Shown in pieces: positions 42,041 to 53,300 of a stretch of DNA of 64,000 nucleotides. This stretch comes from JAAFIW01 sp031414805 (GTDB lineage: Bacteria > Pseudomonadota > Gammaproteobacteria > Burkholderiales > Burkholderiaceae_C): NCBI GenBank assembly GCA_031414805.1, contig JANOQJ010000085.1, forward strand, positions 1 to 64,000, in the 5' to 3' direction. The position numbers were made by a program, and so were the translations under genes. The notes under the pieces were generated by a model, which saw only the letters and a program-made list of their open reading frames with translations, was not told the DNA's origin and searched no databases. How positions within the stretch are numbered: position 1 is the first letter of the stretch; the number at the start of each line of letters is the position of its first letter.

Positions 42041-43122
42041 GCGTAAACCCCCAAGTTAGTCTCAGCCGCCACCACCTCTCGCAGCGCCTGTACGAGTCGC
42101 TCGCACTCTGGCTGGGTGCCGATGGATATACGCAAATGGTTGGCGATGCGCGTCTGGCCCAAGTGACGCACGAGAATGCGCCGCTCGCGCAGGGCCGCCA
42201 GCAGGTCGACGGCAGGGTGATTTGGGTGGTGGGTCAACACAAAATTAGCCTTTGAAGGCAAGGTGCTAAATCCCAGCTCGGCAAGTGCCGCCGTCAACCA
42301 CTCGCGGCTGTGCACCACCGCACCGGTGATCTCTTCAAAGTAGGCCTGGTCTTCGATGGCGGCCTTCGCGCCCGCCAACGCCAGGCGATCCAGTGGATAG
42401 GAATTGAAGCTGTTTTTGACCTGATGCAGCGCGTCGATCAAGGTTGGTTGCCCCAGCGCAAAGCCGACACGCAGGCCAGCCAGAGCACGCGACTTTGATA
42501 AGGTCTGCACCACCAGCAAGTTGTCAAATTCCGGAATCAACACGGTAGCGCTGTCAGCACCAAAATCCACATAGGCCTCGTCGATCAGCACCACGCTTGA
42601 GCGGTTCAAGCTCAGTAATTTGCGCAGCTGAGCCAGCGGCAGCGCCATACCGGTGGGCGCATTGGGGTTGGGCAGCACAACGCCGCCATTCGCAACGGCA
42701 TAGTCATCCACGTTCACAGCAAAGTTCTTGTCCAGGGGTACCTGTGTGCTGGCAATGCCATACAGACCGCAGTAAACCGGGTAGAAGCTATAGCTAACGT
42801 CGGGAAACAGTATCGGCAAGTCGTGCTTGAGCAGGGCCATGAACGCGTGGCCCAACACCTCGTCGGAGCCATTGCCCAGGAAAACATGGTCGGCGTCCAA
42901 CCCAAACCGTTTCGCAACCGCCAGCGTGAGCGCCCTACCCTGCGGATCTGGATACAGGCGCAACTTTTCATCTGTGGCATGGCGGATGGCTGCCAGCGCC
43001 TGGGGCGACGGGGGATACGGACATTCGTTGGTGTTCAGCTTGATCCAGCCCTCGGTTTGCGGCTGCTCGCCAGGCACATAGGCCTTCAGCTGGGCGATAC
43101 CGTTGCTCCAATACGCACTCAT
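42037..43122 (-). CDS. hisC: histidinol-phosphate aminotransferase
   Basis: A 361-residue class I/II PLP aminotransferase of the HisC type, which makes L-histidinol phosphate from imidazole-acetol phosphate. KLNTNECPYPPSPQAL near the start, NPNAPTG, DEAYVDFG and the PLP lysine in TLSKSRALAGLRVGFALG are all present. It lies inside the pyrimidine operon, overlapping pyrB by 4 nt and pyrC' by 4 nt. Many genomes carry a second hisC; this one may be that copy, used in histidine or aromatic amino acid synthesis. Confidence 0.93.
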   Translation of the reverse strand: MSAYWSNGIAQLKAYVPGEQPQTEGWIKLNTNECPYPPSPQALAAIRHATDEKLRLYPDPQGRALTLAVAKRFGLDADHVFLGNGSDEVLGHAFMALLKHDLPILFPDVSYSFYPVYCGLYGIASTQVPLDKNFAVNVDDYAVANGGVVLPNPNAPTGMALPLAQLRKLLSLNRSSVVLIDEAYVDFGADSATVLIPEFDNLLVVQTLSKSRALAGLRVGFALGQPTLIDALHQVKNSFNSYPLDRLALAGAKAAIEDQAYFEEITGAVVHSREWLTAALAELGFSTLPSKANFVLTHHPNHPAVDLLAALRERRILVRHLGQTRIANHLRISIGTQPECERLVQALREVVAAETNLGVYA

Positions 43123-44081
43123 GTCTCGTTCCCCGCCACGATGCTCATCACCGCCATGCGCACCGCGATGCCAAACGTGACCTGCGGCAGGATCACGCTT
43201 TGGGTGCCGTCGACCACCGCTGAATCGATCTCCACGCCCCGGTTGATCGGGCCCGGGTGCATCACGATGGCGTCTGGCTTGGCGCGTTGCAACTTCTCTG
43301 GCGTGAGGCCATAGCTCTTGAAAAACTCCTGTGCTGAGGGCAGCAGCGCGCCGTTCATGCGTTCGTTTTGCAAGCGCAGCATGATGACCACATCAGCGTC
43401 TTGTATACCCTCTTCCAGCTGGTGGCACACCCGCACACCCATGTGCGAGAGGTCGCTGGGCACCAGGGTTTTGGGGCCAACCACGCGCACATCGGGGCAG
43501 CCCAGCGTGGTCAGGGCATGGATGTCGGAGCGGGCGACGCGCGAGTGCAGTACGTCGCCCACGATGGCCACCGACAGATTGGAAAAGTCTTTCTTGAAGT
43601 GGCGGATGGTGTACATGTCCAGCAGCCCCTGCGTGGGATGGGCATGGCGGCCATCGCCCGCGTTGATGACGTGCACATGTGGTGCTACGTGCTGGGCAAT
43701 CAAATACGGCGCGCCTGATTCGCTGTGACGCACCACAAACAAGTCCGCCGCCATGGCGCTCAGGTTGGCAATGGTGTCCAGCAGCGATTCGCCCTTGGTG
43801 GCCGATGAGCGGGCAATGTCCAGGTTGATCACGTCAGCAGACAGGCGGGTGGCGGCAATTTCGAACGTGGTGCGGGTACGGGTGGAATTTTCAAAAAACA
43901 GGTTGAACACGCTTTTACCGCGCAGTAAAGGCACTTTTTTCACCTCGCGGTCGCCCACGCTGGCGAAGTTGGCCGCGGTGTCCAGGATGTGCAGCAAGAT
44001 GCTTCTGGGCAGGCCTTCGGTGGACAAGAGGTGAATCAGCTCACCGTTTTTATTGAGTTGGGGGTTGCGGCGGTAGAGCAT
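43119..44081 (-). CDS. pyrB: aspartate transcarbamoylase catalytic subunit
   Basis: A 320-residue PyrB that joins carbamoyl phosphate and aspartate in pyrimidine synthesis. The carbamoyl-phosphate site FFENSTRTRTTFE is at about 58-70; HPTQGLLDMYT and the C-terminal MHPGPINRGVEIDS are typical. It starts 3 bp after pyrR ends. No pyrI regulatory subunit is nearby; the PyrC' homologue in the operon is the expected structural partner. Confidence 0.97.
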   Translation of the reverse strand: MLYRRNPQLNKNGELIHLLSTEGLPRSILLHILDTAANFASVGDREVKKVPLLRGKSVFNLFFENSTRTRTTFEIAATRLSADVINLDIARSSATKGESLLDTIANLSAMAADLFVVRHSESGAPYLIAQHVAPHVHVINAGDGRHAHPTQGLLDMYTIRHFKKDFSNLSVAIVGDVLHSRVARSDIHALTTLGCPDVRVVGPKTLVPSDLSHMGVRVCHQLEEGIQDADVVIMLRLQNERMNGALLPSAQEFFKSYGLTPEKLQRAKPDAIVMHPGPINRGVEIDSAVVDGTQSVILPQVTFGIAVRMAVMSIVAGNET

Positions 44082-44084
44082 TTT

Positions 44085-44588
44085 TTAAATCCCCCGTTCT
44101 TCCACGTTGAAGCTGAACACGCCGTTTGCATCACGCGCCAGGTCCAGTGACTGGCTGGCAGGCAGCACCACGCGAGCAGCGGCAATGTCAGCCGCAATCG
44201 GCAACTCGCGCCCACCCCGATCCACCAGTACCGCCAGTTGCACGCTGGCGGGGCGGCCAAAGTCAAACAGCTCGTTGAGCGCGGCGCGGATGGTGCGACC
44301 GGTGTACAGCACGTCGTCCAGCAAGAGAATGTGGGCCTGGTTCACATCGAAATTCAACCGGGTCTGCGCCGTGGCGGCCAGTTTGCGGCGGCTCAAGTCG
44401 TCGCGGTGCATGGCCGAGGAAATGATGCCCGGTTCACCAGGCAAGCCGAGGTCACGCTGCATTTTTTCGGCCAGCCAAGCGCCGCCGGAGGTGATGCCCA
44501 CCAAGTGCGTCCCGGGGCGGTACAGGGCGCGCACGTCGCGCAGCAGTTGTGCGTACAAGGCTTGGGCGTCAAGCGTCAATTGGGTCAT
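44085..44588 (-). CDS. pyrR: PyrR uracil phosphoribosyltransferase / regulator
   Basis: A 167-residue PRTase of the PyrR type. The PRPP motif ILLLDDVLYTGRTIRAAL is at about 87-104; GITSGGAWLAEKM lies upstream. In Firmicutes PyrR binds pyr mRNA to attenuate it; in proteobacteria this is not established. The ATG at 44588 overlaps the ruvX end by 20 nt, so the genes are co-translated. Its place before pyrB supports a regulatory or salvage role. Confidence 0.93.
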   Translation of the reverse strand: MTQLTLDAQALYAQLLRDVRALYRPGTHLVGITSGGAWLAEKMQRDLGLPGEPGIISSAMHRDDLSRRKLAATAQTRLNFDVNQAHILLLDDVLYTGRTIRAALNELFDFGRPASVQLAVLVDRGGRELPIAADIAAARVVLPASQSLDLARDANGVFSFNVEERGI

Positions 44589-45003
44589 GTCGGGAAAGTT
44601 CGTTAAAAAATTGCTCCAGGATGATGGCTGCTGCTGCCGCATCAGCATCTCGCGCGCCCTGCGACAAGGCTTCGGTGGTGGTGTAGCGCTCATCCACCTC
44701 GAAAACGGGCAGTTTGAAGCGGCCACGCAATTGGCGAGCGAATTGCTGGGCACGCCGGGTGTTGTCGTGGGCCGCGCCGTCGGGGTGAAAGGGTACGCCC
44801 ACCACCAGCGCATCAGGCTGCCACTTGCTCAGGGTGGCTTCAATCAAAGGCCAGCGGGCGTTGCCTTCAGCGCGAAGGGTGCCACGGGGCTGGGCGCTTG
44901 CTAGCAGGCGGTTGCCTGTGGCGACGCCGGTGCGTTTGAGGCCAAAGTCAAACGCCAAAAAATGCTGCAAATCCGGGGCTACTGCTAAGGCTTGCAGGGC
45001 CAT
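44569..45003 (-). CDS. ruvX: RuvX/YqgF Holliday-junction resolvase-like protein
   Basis: A 144-residue YqgF with the RNase H-like fold. LAFDFGLKRTGVATGN (16-31) holds the first catalytic aspartate, FEVDERYTTTEA the acidic pair, and AAAAIILEQFF the third segment. Family members process pre-16S rRNA ends or junctions. The start overlaps the yqgE stop by one base and the end overlaps pyrR by 20 nt. Confidence 0.95.
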   Translation of the reverse strand: MALQALAVAPDLQHFLAFDFGLKRTGVATGNRLLASAQPRGTLRAEGNARWPLIEATLSKWQPDALVVGVPFHPDGAAHDNTRRAQQFARQLRGRFKLPVFEVDERYTTTEALSQGARDADAAAAAIILEQFFNELSRHDPIDA

Positions 45004-45680
45004 CAGGCGCGCCCCGCCATGGGTTGCACCATCCAGCTTTCCAGGCCCAGCAATTTGAGCGCGCGGTCATAGCGCTGCTCGACGGGCGTGTCAAAAATCA
45101 CCGAAATATCGGCGCCCACCGTCAGCCAGCTGTTCTCGGCCAGTTCGGACTCGAGTTGACCCTCGCCCCAGGCGGAATAGCCCAGCGAGATCAACACTTT
45201 GCGCGGGCCCATACCGGTCGACAGGGCCACCAGCACGTCTTTTGATGTCGTCATCTCCAGCCCGCCAGGAATGGTCAGCGTCGAGGCAAAAACTGAGTCG
45301 TCGGGCTTGGCTGCGTCGTCATCGGCATACAGGGCCTCGTGCAATACAAAGCCGCGCTCAGTTTGTACCGGGCCACCGTGAAACACCGGTACCTCACGCA
45401 AGTCTTCGCGCAACAGGGGTAACTCGACCTTTTCAAACAGATTCGTCAGGTTGATGTCACTGGGTTTGTTGATCACCAAGCCCAGCGCGCCGCGCCGACT
45501 GTGCTCGCAGAGGTACACCACGCTTTTGGCAAACATCTCGTCTTCCAGGCCGGGCATGGCGATCAGGAAGTGGTGCGTGAGGTCCATGGTGGGTGCTTGT
45601 GCGTGGGCCTCGTCGATGGTGCCTGACGAAGCCCCAGGCGTTTCGTCAGGCTTGGCATCAGATGGAGTGGGTGCGGGCAT
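45003..45680 (-). CDS. YqgE/AlgH-family protein
   Basis: A 225-residue UPF0301 protein. After an acidic, Ala/Pro N-terminal tail of about 30 residues comes the conserved core: LTHHFLIAMPGLEDEMFAKS, VYLCEHSRRGALGLVINKPS, VFHGGPVQTERGFVLH, VLISLGYSAWGEGQLESEL. The function is not established. It heads the operon yqgE-ruvX-pyrR-pyrB-hisC-pyrC'. A shorter start at the internal ATG (MDLTHHF) is possible. Confidence 0.92.
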   Translation of the reverse strand: MPAPTPSDAKPDETPGASSGTIDEAHAQAPTMDLTHHFLIAMPGLEDEMFAKSVVYLCEHSRRGALGLVINKPSDINLTNLFEKVELPLLREDLREVPVFHGGPVQTERGFVLHEALYADDDAAKPDDSVFASTLTIPGGLEMTTSKDVLVALSTGMGPRKVLISLGYSAWGEGQLESELAENSWLTVGADISVIFDTPVEQRYDRALKLLGLESWMVQPMAGRA

Positions 45681-45726
45681 GATGTGATTTTATGTGTGAA
45701 GAACTTCCATGAAGTGCAAGTGACTG

Positions 45727-47235
45727 ATGCAACAAGCCAAGCTAGCAGACTACCCCCAAGGCCTGATGTGGTTTCGCCGCGATTTGCGGGCGCACGACAA
45801 CGCGGCGCTGCACCACGCACTGAAAAACTGCCGTGCGGTGCACTGTGTTTTTGTGTTTGACAAAGCGATTCTGGATGCTCTGCCCCGGCAAGACCGTCGG
45901 GTGGAGTTCATCCGCGAATCACTGGTGGATCTGGATGCACAATTGCACGCACTTTCAGGCAAATCAGGCAGTGGACTGATCGTCACACACACGCTGGCAC
46001 ATGACGAAATTCCGCGTTTGGCCCATCAGCTGGGTGTGCAGGCGGTGTTTGCCAACCATGACGACGAGCCCCAGGCCTTGGCACGTGACGCGCAGGTACT
46101 GGGCCACTTAGCCCGACTGGGCATTGCCTGGCACAGCTACAAAGACCAGGTGATTTTTGAACGGCGGCAGTTGCTCACCCAAATGGGCAAGGCTTACGGC
46201 GTGTTCACACCTTACAAAAACGCTTGGCTGAAAAAACTGAGCGCCGAGGATGTTGCACCCTACCCCATTGCACCGCATGCCCAAGCGCTCGCCGAGCGGC
46301 CTGAGGCCTATCGACGGGCCGTGCCCACGCTGGGGGAATTGGGTTTTGAACCCACCAACCTGTCAGCCCTGAAAGTGGCCACAGGCAGCCCAGGCGGGCA
46401 GGCTTTGCTGGACGATTTTGTGCACCGGATGGGCCGCTACGACGAAACCCGCAATTTTCCAGCTGTGAAAGGGCCTAGTTACCTGAGCGTGCATTTGCGC
46501 TTTGGCACCGTGTCGATCAGGGCATTGGTATGCGCCGCGCAGGGGCTTGTCAGCGATCCGCAAACCGCAGCGGGTGCCAGCACCTGGCTGGCCGAGTTGA
46601 TCTGGCGTGACTTTTACATGCAGATTCTGGCCAATTTTCCCCATGTGGTGGATGCGCAGGGACACAGCCACAGCTTCAAGCCGGAGTACGACCGTATCCA
46701 GTGGGAGCATGGCGCGTCGGCCAAAGCGCTATTTACCGCCTGGTGCGAGGGGCGCACGGGCTACCCGCTCGTAGATGCGGCCATGGCGCAAATCAACCAG
46801 ACCGGCTACATGCACAACCGGCTGCGCATGGTGGTCGCCAGCTTTCTGGTGAAGGATTTGGGAATCGACTGGCGCTGGGGCGAGCGCTACTTTGCCGAAA
46901 AACTGATTGACTTTGACCTGTCGGCCAACAACGGCGGCTGGCAATGGGCCAGCTCCAGCGGCTGCGACGCCCAACCCTACTTTCGCATCTTCAACCCAGT
47001 CAGTCAGAGCGAAAAATTTGACGCGGCGGGCAAATTCATCCGCCGCTACCTGCCTGCACTGGCAGGCTTGCCAGACCGAGCCATTCACGCGCCGTGGCTG
47101 GCTCGCCCGCTTGATCTTGCATCTGCAGGGCTGGTGATGGGGACGACTTACCCCATGCCGGTGGTGGCGCACGATGTGGCGCGGGAAAAGACACTGCAAC
47201 GTTATGCGGTCGTCAAGCAGTCGGCAAAAAAATAA
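45727..47235 (+). CDS. phrB: deoxyribodipyrimidine photo-lyase
   Basis: A 502-residue DNA photolyase that uses blue light to split cyclobutane pyrimidine dimers. The N-terminal antenna domain begins GLMWFRRDLRAHDNAALHHA; the C-terminal FAD domain has WLAELIWRDFYMQIL, GYPLVDAAMAQINQTGYMHN, RLRMVVASFLVKDLGIDWRW and the NNGGWQWASSSGCDAQPYFR signature. The family is usually 450-500 residues. It has its own terminator downstream. Confidence 0.96.
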   Translation: MQQAKLADYPQGLMWFRRDLRAHDNAALHHALKNCRAVHCVFVFDKAILDALPRQDRRVEFIRESLVDLDAQLHALSGKSGSGLIVTHTLAHDEIPRLAHQLGVQAVFANHDDEPQALARDAQVLGHLARLGIAWHSYKDQVIFERRQLLTQMGKAYGVFTPYKNAWLKKLSAEDVAPYPIAPHAQALAERPEAYRRAVPTLGELGFEPTNLSALKVATGSPGGQALLDDFVHRMGRYDETRNFPAVKGPSYLSVHLRFGTVSIRALVCAAQGLVSDPQTAAGASTWLAELIWRDFYMQILANFPHVVDAQGHSHSFKPEYDRIQWEHGASAKALFTAWCEGRTGYPLVDAAMAQINQTGYMHNRLRMVVASFLVKDLGIDWRWGERYFAEKLIDFDLSANNGGWQWASSSGCDAQPYFRIFNPVSQSEKFDAAGKFIRRYLPALAGLPDRAIHAPWLARPLDLASAGLVMGTTYPMPVVAHDVAREKTLQRYAVVKQSAKK

Positions 47236-47259
47236 CGACTCGGATGAGTCGTTATTTTT
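47230..47259 (+). terminator. rho-independent terminator of phrB
   Basis: AAATAACGACTC (47230-47241), loop GGAT, GAGTCGTTATTT (46-57) then TT. A 12-bp perfect stem overlapping the phrB stop codon. Confidence 0.9.
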
Positions 47260-47265
47260 GTTGAT

Positions 47266-47328
47266 CGCTATTAAATATATAGCTGCTTGAGCAGTATCTA
47301 GAAGGGCTAGAGGCCAATCTGGCTATAA
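47266..47328 (+). repeat. dispersed TGCTTGAGCAG repeat, copy 16
   Basis: Between the phrB terminator and the chpA stop (convergent). CGCTATTAAATATATAGCTG, CTTGAGCAGTATCTAGAAGG, GCTAGAGGCCAATCTGGCTA. Confidence 0.92.
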
Positions 47329-47357
47329 ATCATCAATCAGCCTCTTGATAACCCTGG

Positions 47358-50300
47358 CTACGCAGGAACTGCAACGGACGTGTAGTGACGCACCAGGCTG
47401 AGCAATTCCTCTTCCGAGTACGGCTTGCCCAGGTAGTGGTTGACGCCCAACTCCATGGCGTGCTCACGGTGTTTCTCAGCGATGCGCGAGGTAATCATGA
47501 TGATGGGCAGTGGCTTTAACCGCTCATCGCCACGAATGTTTCGCGCCAGATCGAAACCATCCATGCGCGGCATTTCAATGTCCGACAGCACCACAGCAGG
47601 CAATTCGTCGGCCAGCCGCTCCAGCGCCTGCAAGCCGTCAGCAGCCAACGTCACACGATAACCTTCGCGCTGCAGCAGTCGCTGCGTGACGCGGCGCACC
47701 GTGATCGAATCGTCCACTACCAAGACCAGCGGTATCTCGTTCACCACGGGTGCTATGCGGGCAGGGACTTGAAGTTTGCCACCTTGACCTACGCTGGCAG
47801 CCGCAGCCTCGTCGATTTGCGCCAATTGCGCGACTGTCACCGCGCGGGCTGACTCGCCGTAAACCGTGGACAGGGCAACAGGGTTGTAGATCAGCACCAC
47901 CGCGCCAGAAGCCAACACCGTCATACCCGCCAAACCCGGCAGACGGGACAGCTGCGGGCCCAGATTTTTGACCACCGCCTCCTGATTACCCAAAACCTCG
48001 TCCACATGCATGGCCACGCGCTGGGCAGCACTTCGGAAAATCACGACCGACATGTTTTTGACGTTGGGCTCCAGGCTACGCGCCGATGCCTGCAGCAGTG
48101 CGCCAGACCAGTGGAACGGCACCACCTCGCCAGCCACCTCCATGGTTCCGCTACGGTAAGCCTGCTCCACCTCTTTCAGCGAAACCCGGCGCACCGTCTC
48201 CACCACGTTAGCGGCCACACCGAACGCCAGCTTTCCGCTGCGCAGCATCACCACCTGCGTCACCGCCGTCGTCAATGGCAGCACCAATTTGAAGTTGGTG
48301 CCCTTGCCTGTCTGCGTACTGGTTTCAATACGCCCACCGAGCGCATTGACTTCGGAACGCACAACGTCCATACCGATACCGCGACCAGACAACTCGGTGA
48401 TTTGTGTGGCGGTACTAAACCCTGCCATGAAAATCAGGTTGGCAGCGTCCGCTTCTGACAGGTGTTGATCTGCAGTGATGATTCCCTGTGCCAATGCTTT
48501 TTCACGGATACGCGGTAAGTTCAGGCCTGCACCGTCGTCACTGAAAGACACGGCCACGTCGTTGCCCTCTTGGGACAGCTCAATGACGATCAGGCCGCTG
48601 GCGTCTTTGCCCGCTGCACTGCGCACATCGGCGTCTTCAATACCGTGTGCCACGCAGTTGCGCAGCAAGTGCTCAAACGCCGGTGTCATGCGATCCAGGA
48701 CACCCCGGTCCATTTCAATGGAACCGCCGGTGATGTCCAGCTTGACCTGCTTACCCGTTTCTTTAGAAGCCAAACGCACAACCCGGTACAGGCGATCTGA
48801 AATGCCTTCAAACTCCACCATGCGCGTGCGCAGCAAATCGCGCTGCAACTCGCGGGTCTGGCGAGCTTGGGCCACGAGGTCGTCTTCCGTCGCTTCCACC
48901 GTCCGCTGCAAACTGCGTTGCACGGTTGCCACGTCGTTCACGGACTCAGCCATCATGCGTGTGAGCTCTTGCACCCGTGTGAAACGGTCGAACTCGAGCG
49001 GATCGAAACCTGCAGCCGTATCTTTGGCCTGCGCCAAACGCGATTGCATCTGCGACTCGGCCTGCAACTCAATGTCTCTCAACTGGGCGCGCAACCGGTC
49101 CAGGTTGCCCGACAAATCGCCGAGCGACGATTTCAGTTGATTGAGCTCCGCCTCCAGACGGGAACGGGTAATCATGACCTCGCCGGCCTGGTTAACCATG
49201 CGATCCAGCAACTGCGAGCGGACACGAACCACTTGATTCGACGCTGCACGCAAGGGCGCCAGAGCCGTGACAACCGGTACCGCAATCGCAGAACGCACCA
49301 CTGGCACCTTTGGAGCATCTGCAGCGACGGCACTCGAAACGGGCTGAGCGGCGGGTTTGTCTTGCTCTACCGCCTTGGCAGCTGTTAGCTCAACGGGTAC
49401 TACGGCAGGCAGTCCGCCTGTGGCACGTAAGGCCTCAAAGTTGGCCTGCAAATTATCAAATCGATGTAGCAGCGGGCCAAATTGGCTAGGGTGGAATCCT
49501 TCAGAGCCCATCTGCTCAATTTCAGATTCCATACGGTGCGCCATTTCACCCAAACGCAGCGCACCGGCCAATCGGGCACTGCCCTTCAAGGTGTGCAGCG
49601 CCCGCAACACTTCATCGCGCGCACTGCGCGAGTCTGTCCGAGCGGCCCATTGACGCAAGCTACCGCCCAATGCCGGTAGCAATTCGATCGCCTCTTCTTC
49701 GAAGATCGGAAACAGATCCAGATCGACGGCGTCAACGATATCGAGGTCATCTTCGTCGTCCACGTTCGCCGCGGCGAAGACTGACGGCGCTTGCACCGAA
49801 GCCAAATCGACTGTTGGCAGTGGCACGAAGGGCACAGCGACAGGTGTTGGGGCCACCGTGGCCGGCACCACCAAAGCAGTGGGCACCTCGGCTGGCAGTG
49901 CATGCGCAGGCGTCGGTACAGCCGCTTGAACCATTACCTCGGCGGGCGCCGTATCCGCACTGGCTGGTGCCGCCGTGACAGCCGGCAGAACCGCTTGAAC
50001 CGACACCGGTGCCAAATCAACCGGCAACACCGAATCAAAGGAAATGTCCTGTTGAATCTCCGTAAATTCCGCCACTTCCACAGCCCGCAATGCGGACAAG
50101 ACCTTGGGGTCGGGTTCTTTCAAGAACCCTGCGGCAAACTGGTGCAACAGCCGACGCACATCTTCCGCCGCAGCCGTAAAGGCTTGCACCTGCTCGGGGG
50201 TGACCTCCGGCTGTAACTGGGATTGCAGCATGGCATGTTCCAACGCCCGCGCCAGTTCTGCCAACGCATGAAATCCCACCGTTCCGGAGCTACCCGCCAG

Positions 50301-53300
50301 CGAATGCGCCAATCCGACTGTTGAATCAGCAACCGGCTCGTTGGGGCTGAGGCTCCATTCGGTCACTTCATTGACCAGCATTCGGGACCGCTCGTCCGCC
50401 TCGTTCAGATAAACGTTGTAAAGCGGAATACCAATACGCAGCAAACCAATGACTTTGACCGGCTCGTCCATTGGCTCAACAACCGACTGCCCAAGCGCGA
50501 CATCTGGAGGCGCGTCAACAGATTCAGCACCGAACGCCACTGGTGCCGTGGGGACCGGCGTTTCGACCCGGGCAGCACCCTCGGTCGCAGACACTTCAAT
50601 CACGGAGGCATCGGCTATCGCCTGCAGGCTGGCAAAATCAATGCCTTCCAACTCGATAGCCTCAACAGCTAACGACTCTTGGGTTAGCTCCACCGCAACA
50701 GGGGTTGAGGGCTCGGTGTCTGTGGGCATCAATACATCGAAGCTGAAATCAGGTTCGAGCGCTTCAACGATGGAAGACGTCGCTGTCAAATGGACCGCGG
50801 GAACTACCTCAACGACATCGTCGTCGAGTACAAAAGACGGCAAGTCAGGCTCACCGGCCAGAACCGCGTCATTCACCAATGCCGCTGGGGCTTCGACATC
50901 AGGTAGTTCAACAACCGCAGCTTTCAGACGGACCGTGTCGTCCGCTGAGATCATTGGAACCGTGACATCAGCTGCCGATCCGATTGGCTCCGGCAGCTTG
51001 ATGTGTATCCAGCGATTCTCTGTGCGCAGCGCGTCCGCACTCGCACTGAACACATCCGCCCGCCAGTGACTGTCGTTGCCGTTCGCAATATCTTGCACCC
51101 ACATTGCGAAGCCACTCATAGCTTCGGCCGTGATGCCGCGCAGGGTCTCGTTTGCTGGCTTTTGATCGGCCAGCCAGGAGTTAAGCAGTTGCTCCATCGC
51201 CCACGCCGCTTCACCGAAGGCCGTCAAGCCCACCATGCGAGAGCTACCTTTCAAGGTGTGGAAGGCACGCCGCAAGACAGTTTGGTCGCCCACATTCACA
51301 GGATCAGCGGCAAGAGATCGAATAGCCAACTGGCCCGTTTCGATCACCTCTCGCGCCTCCTCAAGGAAGATGTCCCGCAAGTCGTCATCACCATCATCCA
51401 GGTCAGACGCAGACGAGACTTCCACGGGCGCAGGTACGACCGCTTGGGTGACTGGATTGATCGCAACCGAGCTCGGGGTCAGTGCAGGCAGCAAAACAGC
51501 AGAGGCAGAAAGCTCTTCCAACGGCTGCGGGTCGAGCAGCGGCGCATCGAGCTGTGTCGTCATATCACCAGCAGGAACCAGGGGCACTGGCTCCGCCGCT
51601 TGCGGTGCAGCGGTTTCCAGCACAGCCGTCTGTTCGGGCGATGTTTGCGCGGAGTGCGGAATATCAGCTGCTACCCGTCCCATCAGTGGCTTCAGCTCAC
51701 CCAATTGCTCGTCAAAAACAAATAGTTTTTTGGCCAGCGCAGGTTGGTAGTTGAGCATGTCAATCAAGAAGCCCAAGGCCCCCAGATTGTTTCCTAACTT
51801 ATCGAAGGTACCGGCAGCACGCGCACGCTCTTCATCTACTTCGGTGACCAGTATTTCTTCCACGCTATCGCGCATGCGCAGCACTGCATGTGCCGCCTGA
51901 TCGAGACCGAGGACCGACAACACACCGCGCATTTGCGAAAAATAGGACGGGGCTTGGCGCAACGGTGTTTTATCTTTGGGGTTGCGGAAGAACTGGTCGA
52001 GGTGCTTTTCCAACTCGCCCAGAGCACCTCGCAACTCGCCCACCACGCTCCCCATGGTTTGGCGGTCACTGACCCGGCGGTAGAGCTCTTCCATCCACAC
52101 CTCAAGTGGCATAGGCGCTCCACCCGAACGAACCAAAGCCAACCTATCGGCCAAACGGCTGGTACGGGAAGCCAATTGCGTATCAGACGGATCCAGGTCC
52201 TGGAAAGCAGCCTCAAGGTACAAGATAGCTGTTGCAACTTCCATTGCCAACTCGGTGGACGGCGGTTGTCCCGATCGAACAGTCGCTTCGACACAGGCCG
52301 TTAGAGCTTTTGACAAAGGTTCGCTGGCGGGATGAAGCTTGACGAGTGAATCACAAACCAAACTGAACTGGTCGGCCACGTTACGCAGCTTTCCTACATC
52401 ACCACCAGCCAGCGCCGACCAACTTTCCTTCGCAGCTGTAATCCGTTTGCGTGATTGAGTCAACAACAACGGATCGAAACGCCCAAACTGAGTGGACTCG
52501 TAATTGACCGGGTGGAAACGTTGCAGGCCATACGCGGCGCGCACCGCAGCCAGTGCACCTGCATCGGCGCCTTGCGCAGGAACAGACTGGGCACAGAAAA
52601 ACAGCAAGTCTTGGCCCAATCGGTCCGATACGTTTGATTCACCTTTTGCCAAGGTGGCGTACTGCAGCAGAACGCGCGACGCGGCTCGCTTCACGTGCAC
52701 GTCGGGTGCGCTTAATCCAAGGGAAATTGCTTGAAAAAATGCCGCAGATATGTGCCAGAACGCTTTCGGCTGGCGGCCTGTCTGCGCCGCAGACATCCCC
52801 ACACAGACCTGAGCCAATTGGCGCAGGCCGGAAACATCGCCGCTCTTGACGAGTCGCAACACCGCCTTGTCAAATTGAGTACGTACGCTTGGCTCATAGG
52901 CCACCGGGGTAGTCCCAGCGGCAACTGTTGGCTCTAACCAACGAAAGTCAATTTGCCACAGATCCGCTGGATGCACCCGATCGGCGCCGGCGAGCTCCTG
53001 GACATCACGGTACTGAGGAAACAGCGCAACCGACGAAACCGGCTTACCGAGAAGCAGCCCTTCAAGGTAGTCAGTCAGGGCAAAACCCGCGCGCTCGACC
53101 TTTACAGCAGAACCCTCACCACACAGCTCAGGGTGCTCAATGAACTTCTGAACGGCCGCCTCCATCGCACGCAAAACCTGACCGGGTGCGCTTAGGCCAA
53201 CCATTTCCAACGCACCCAATGCCTGGTGCAACTGCTGTCGGGCAATCCGCAACTGCCCACTGTCAACCGAGCCTAATTCGGAACCGCGCGCGGTCTCAGC

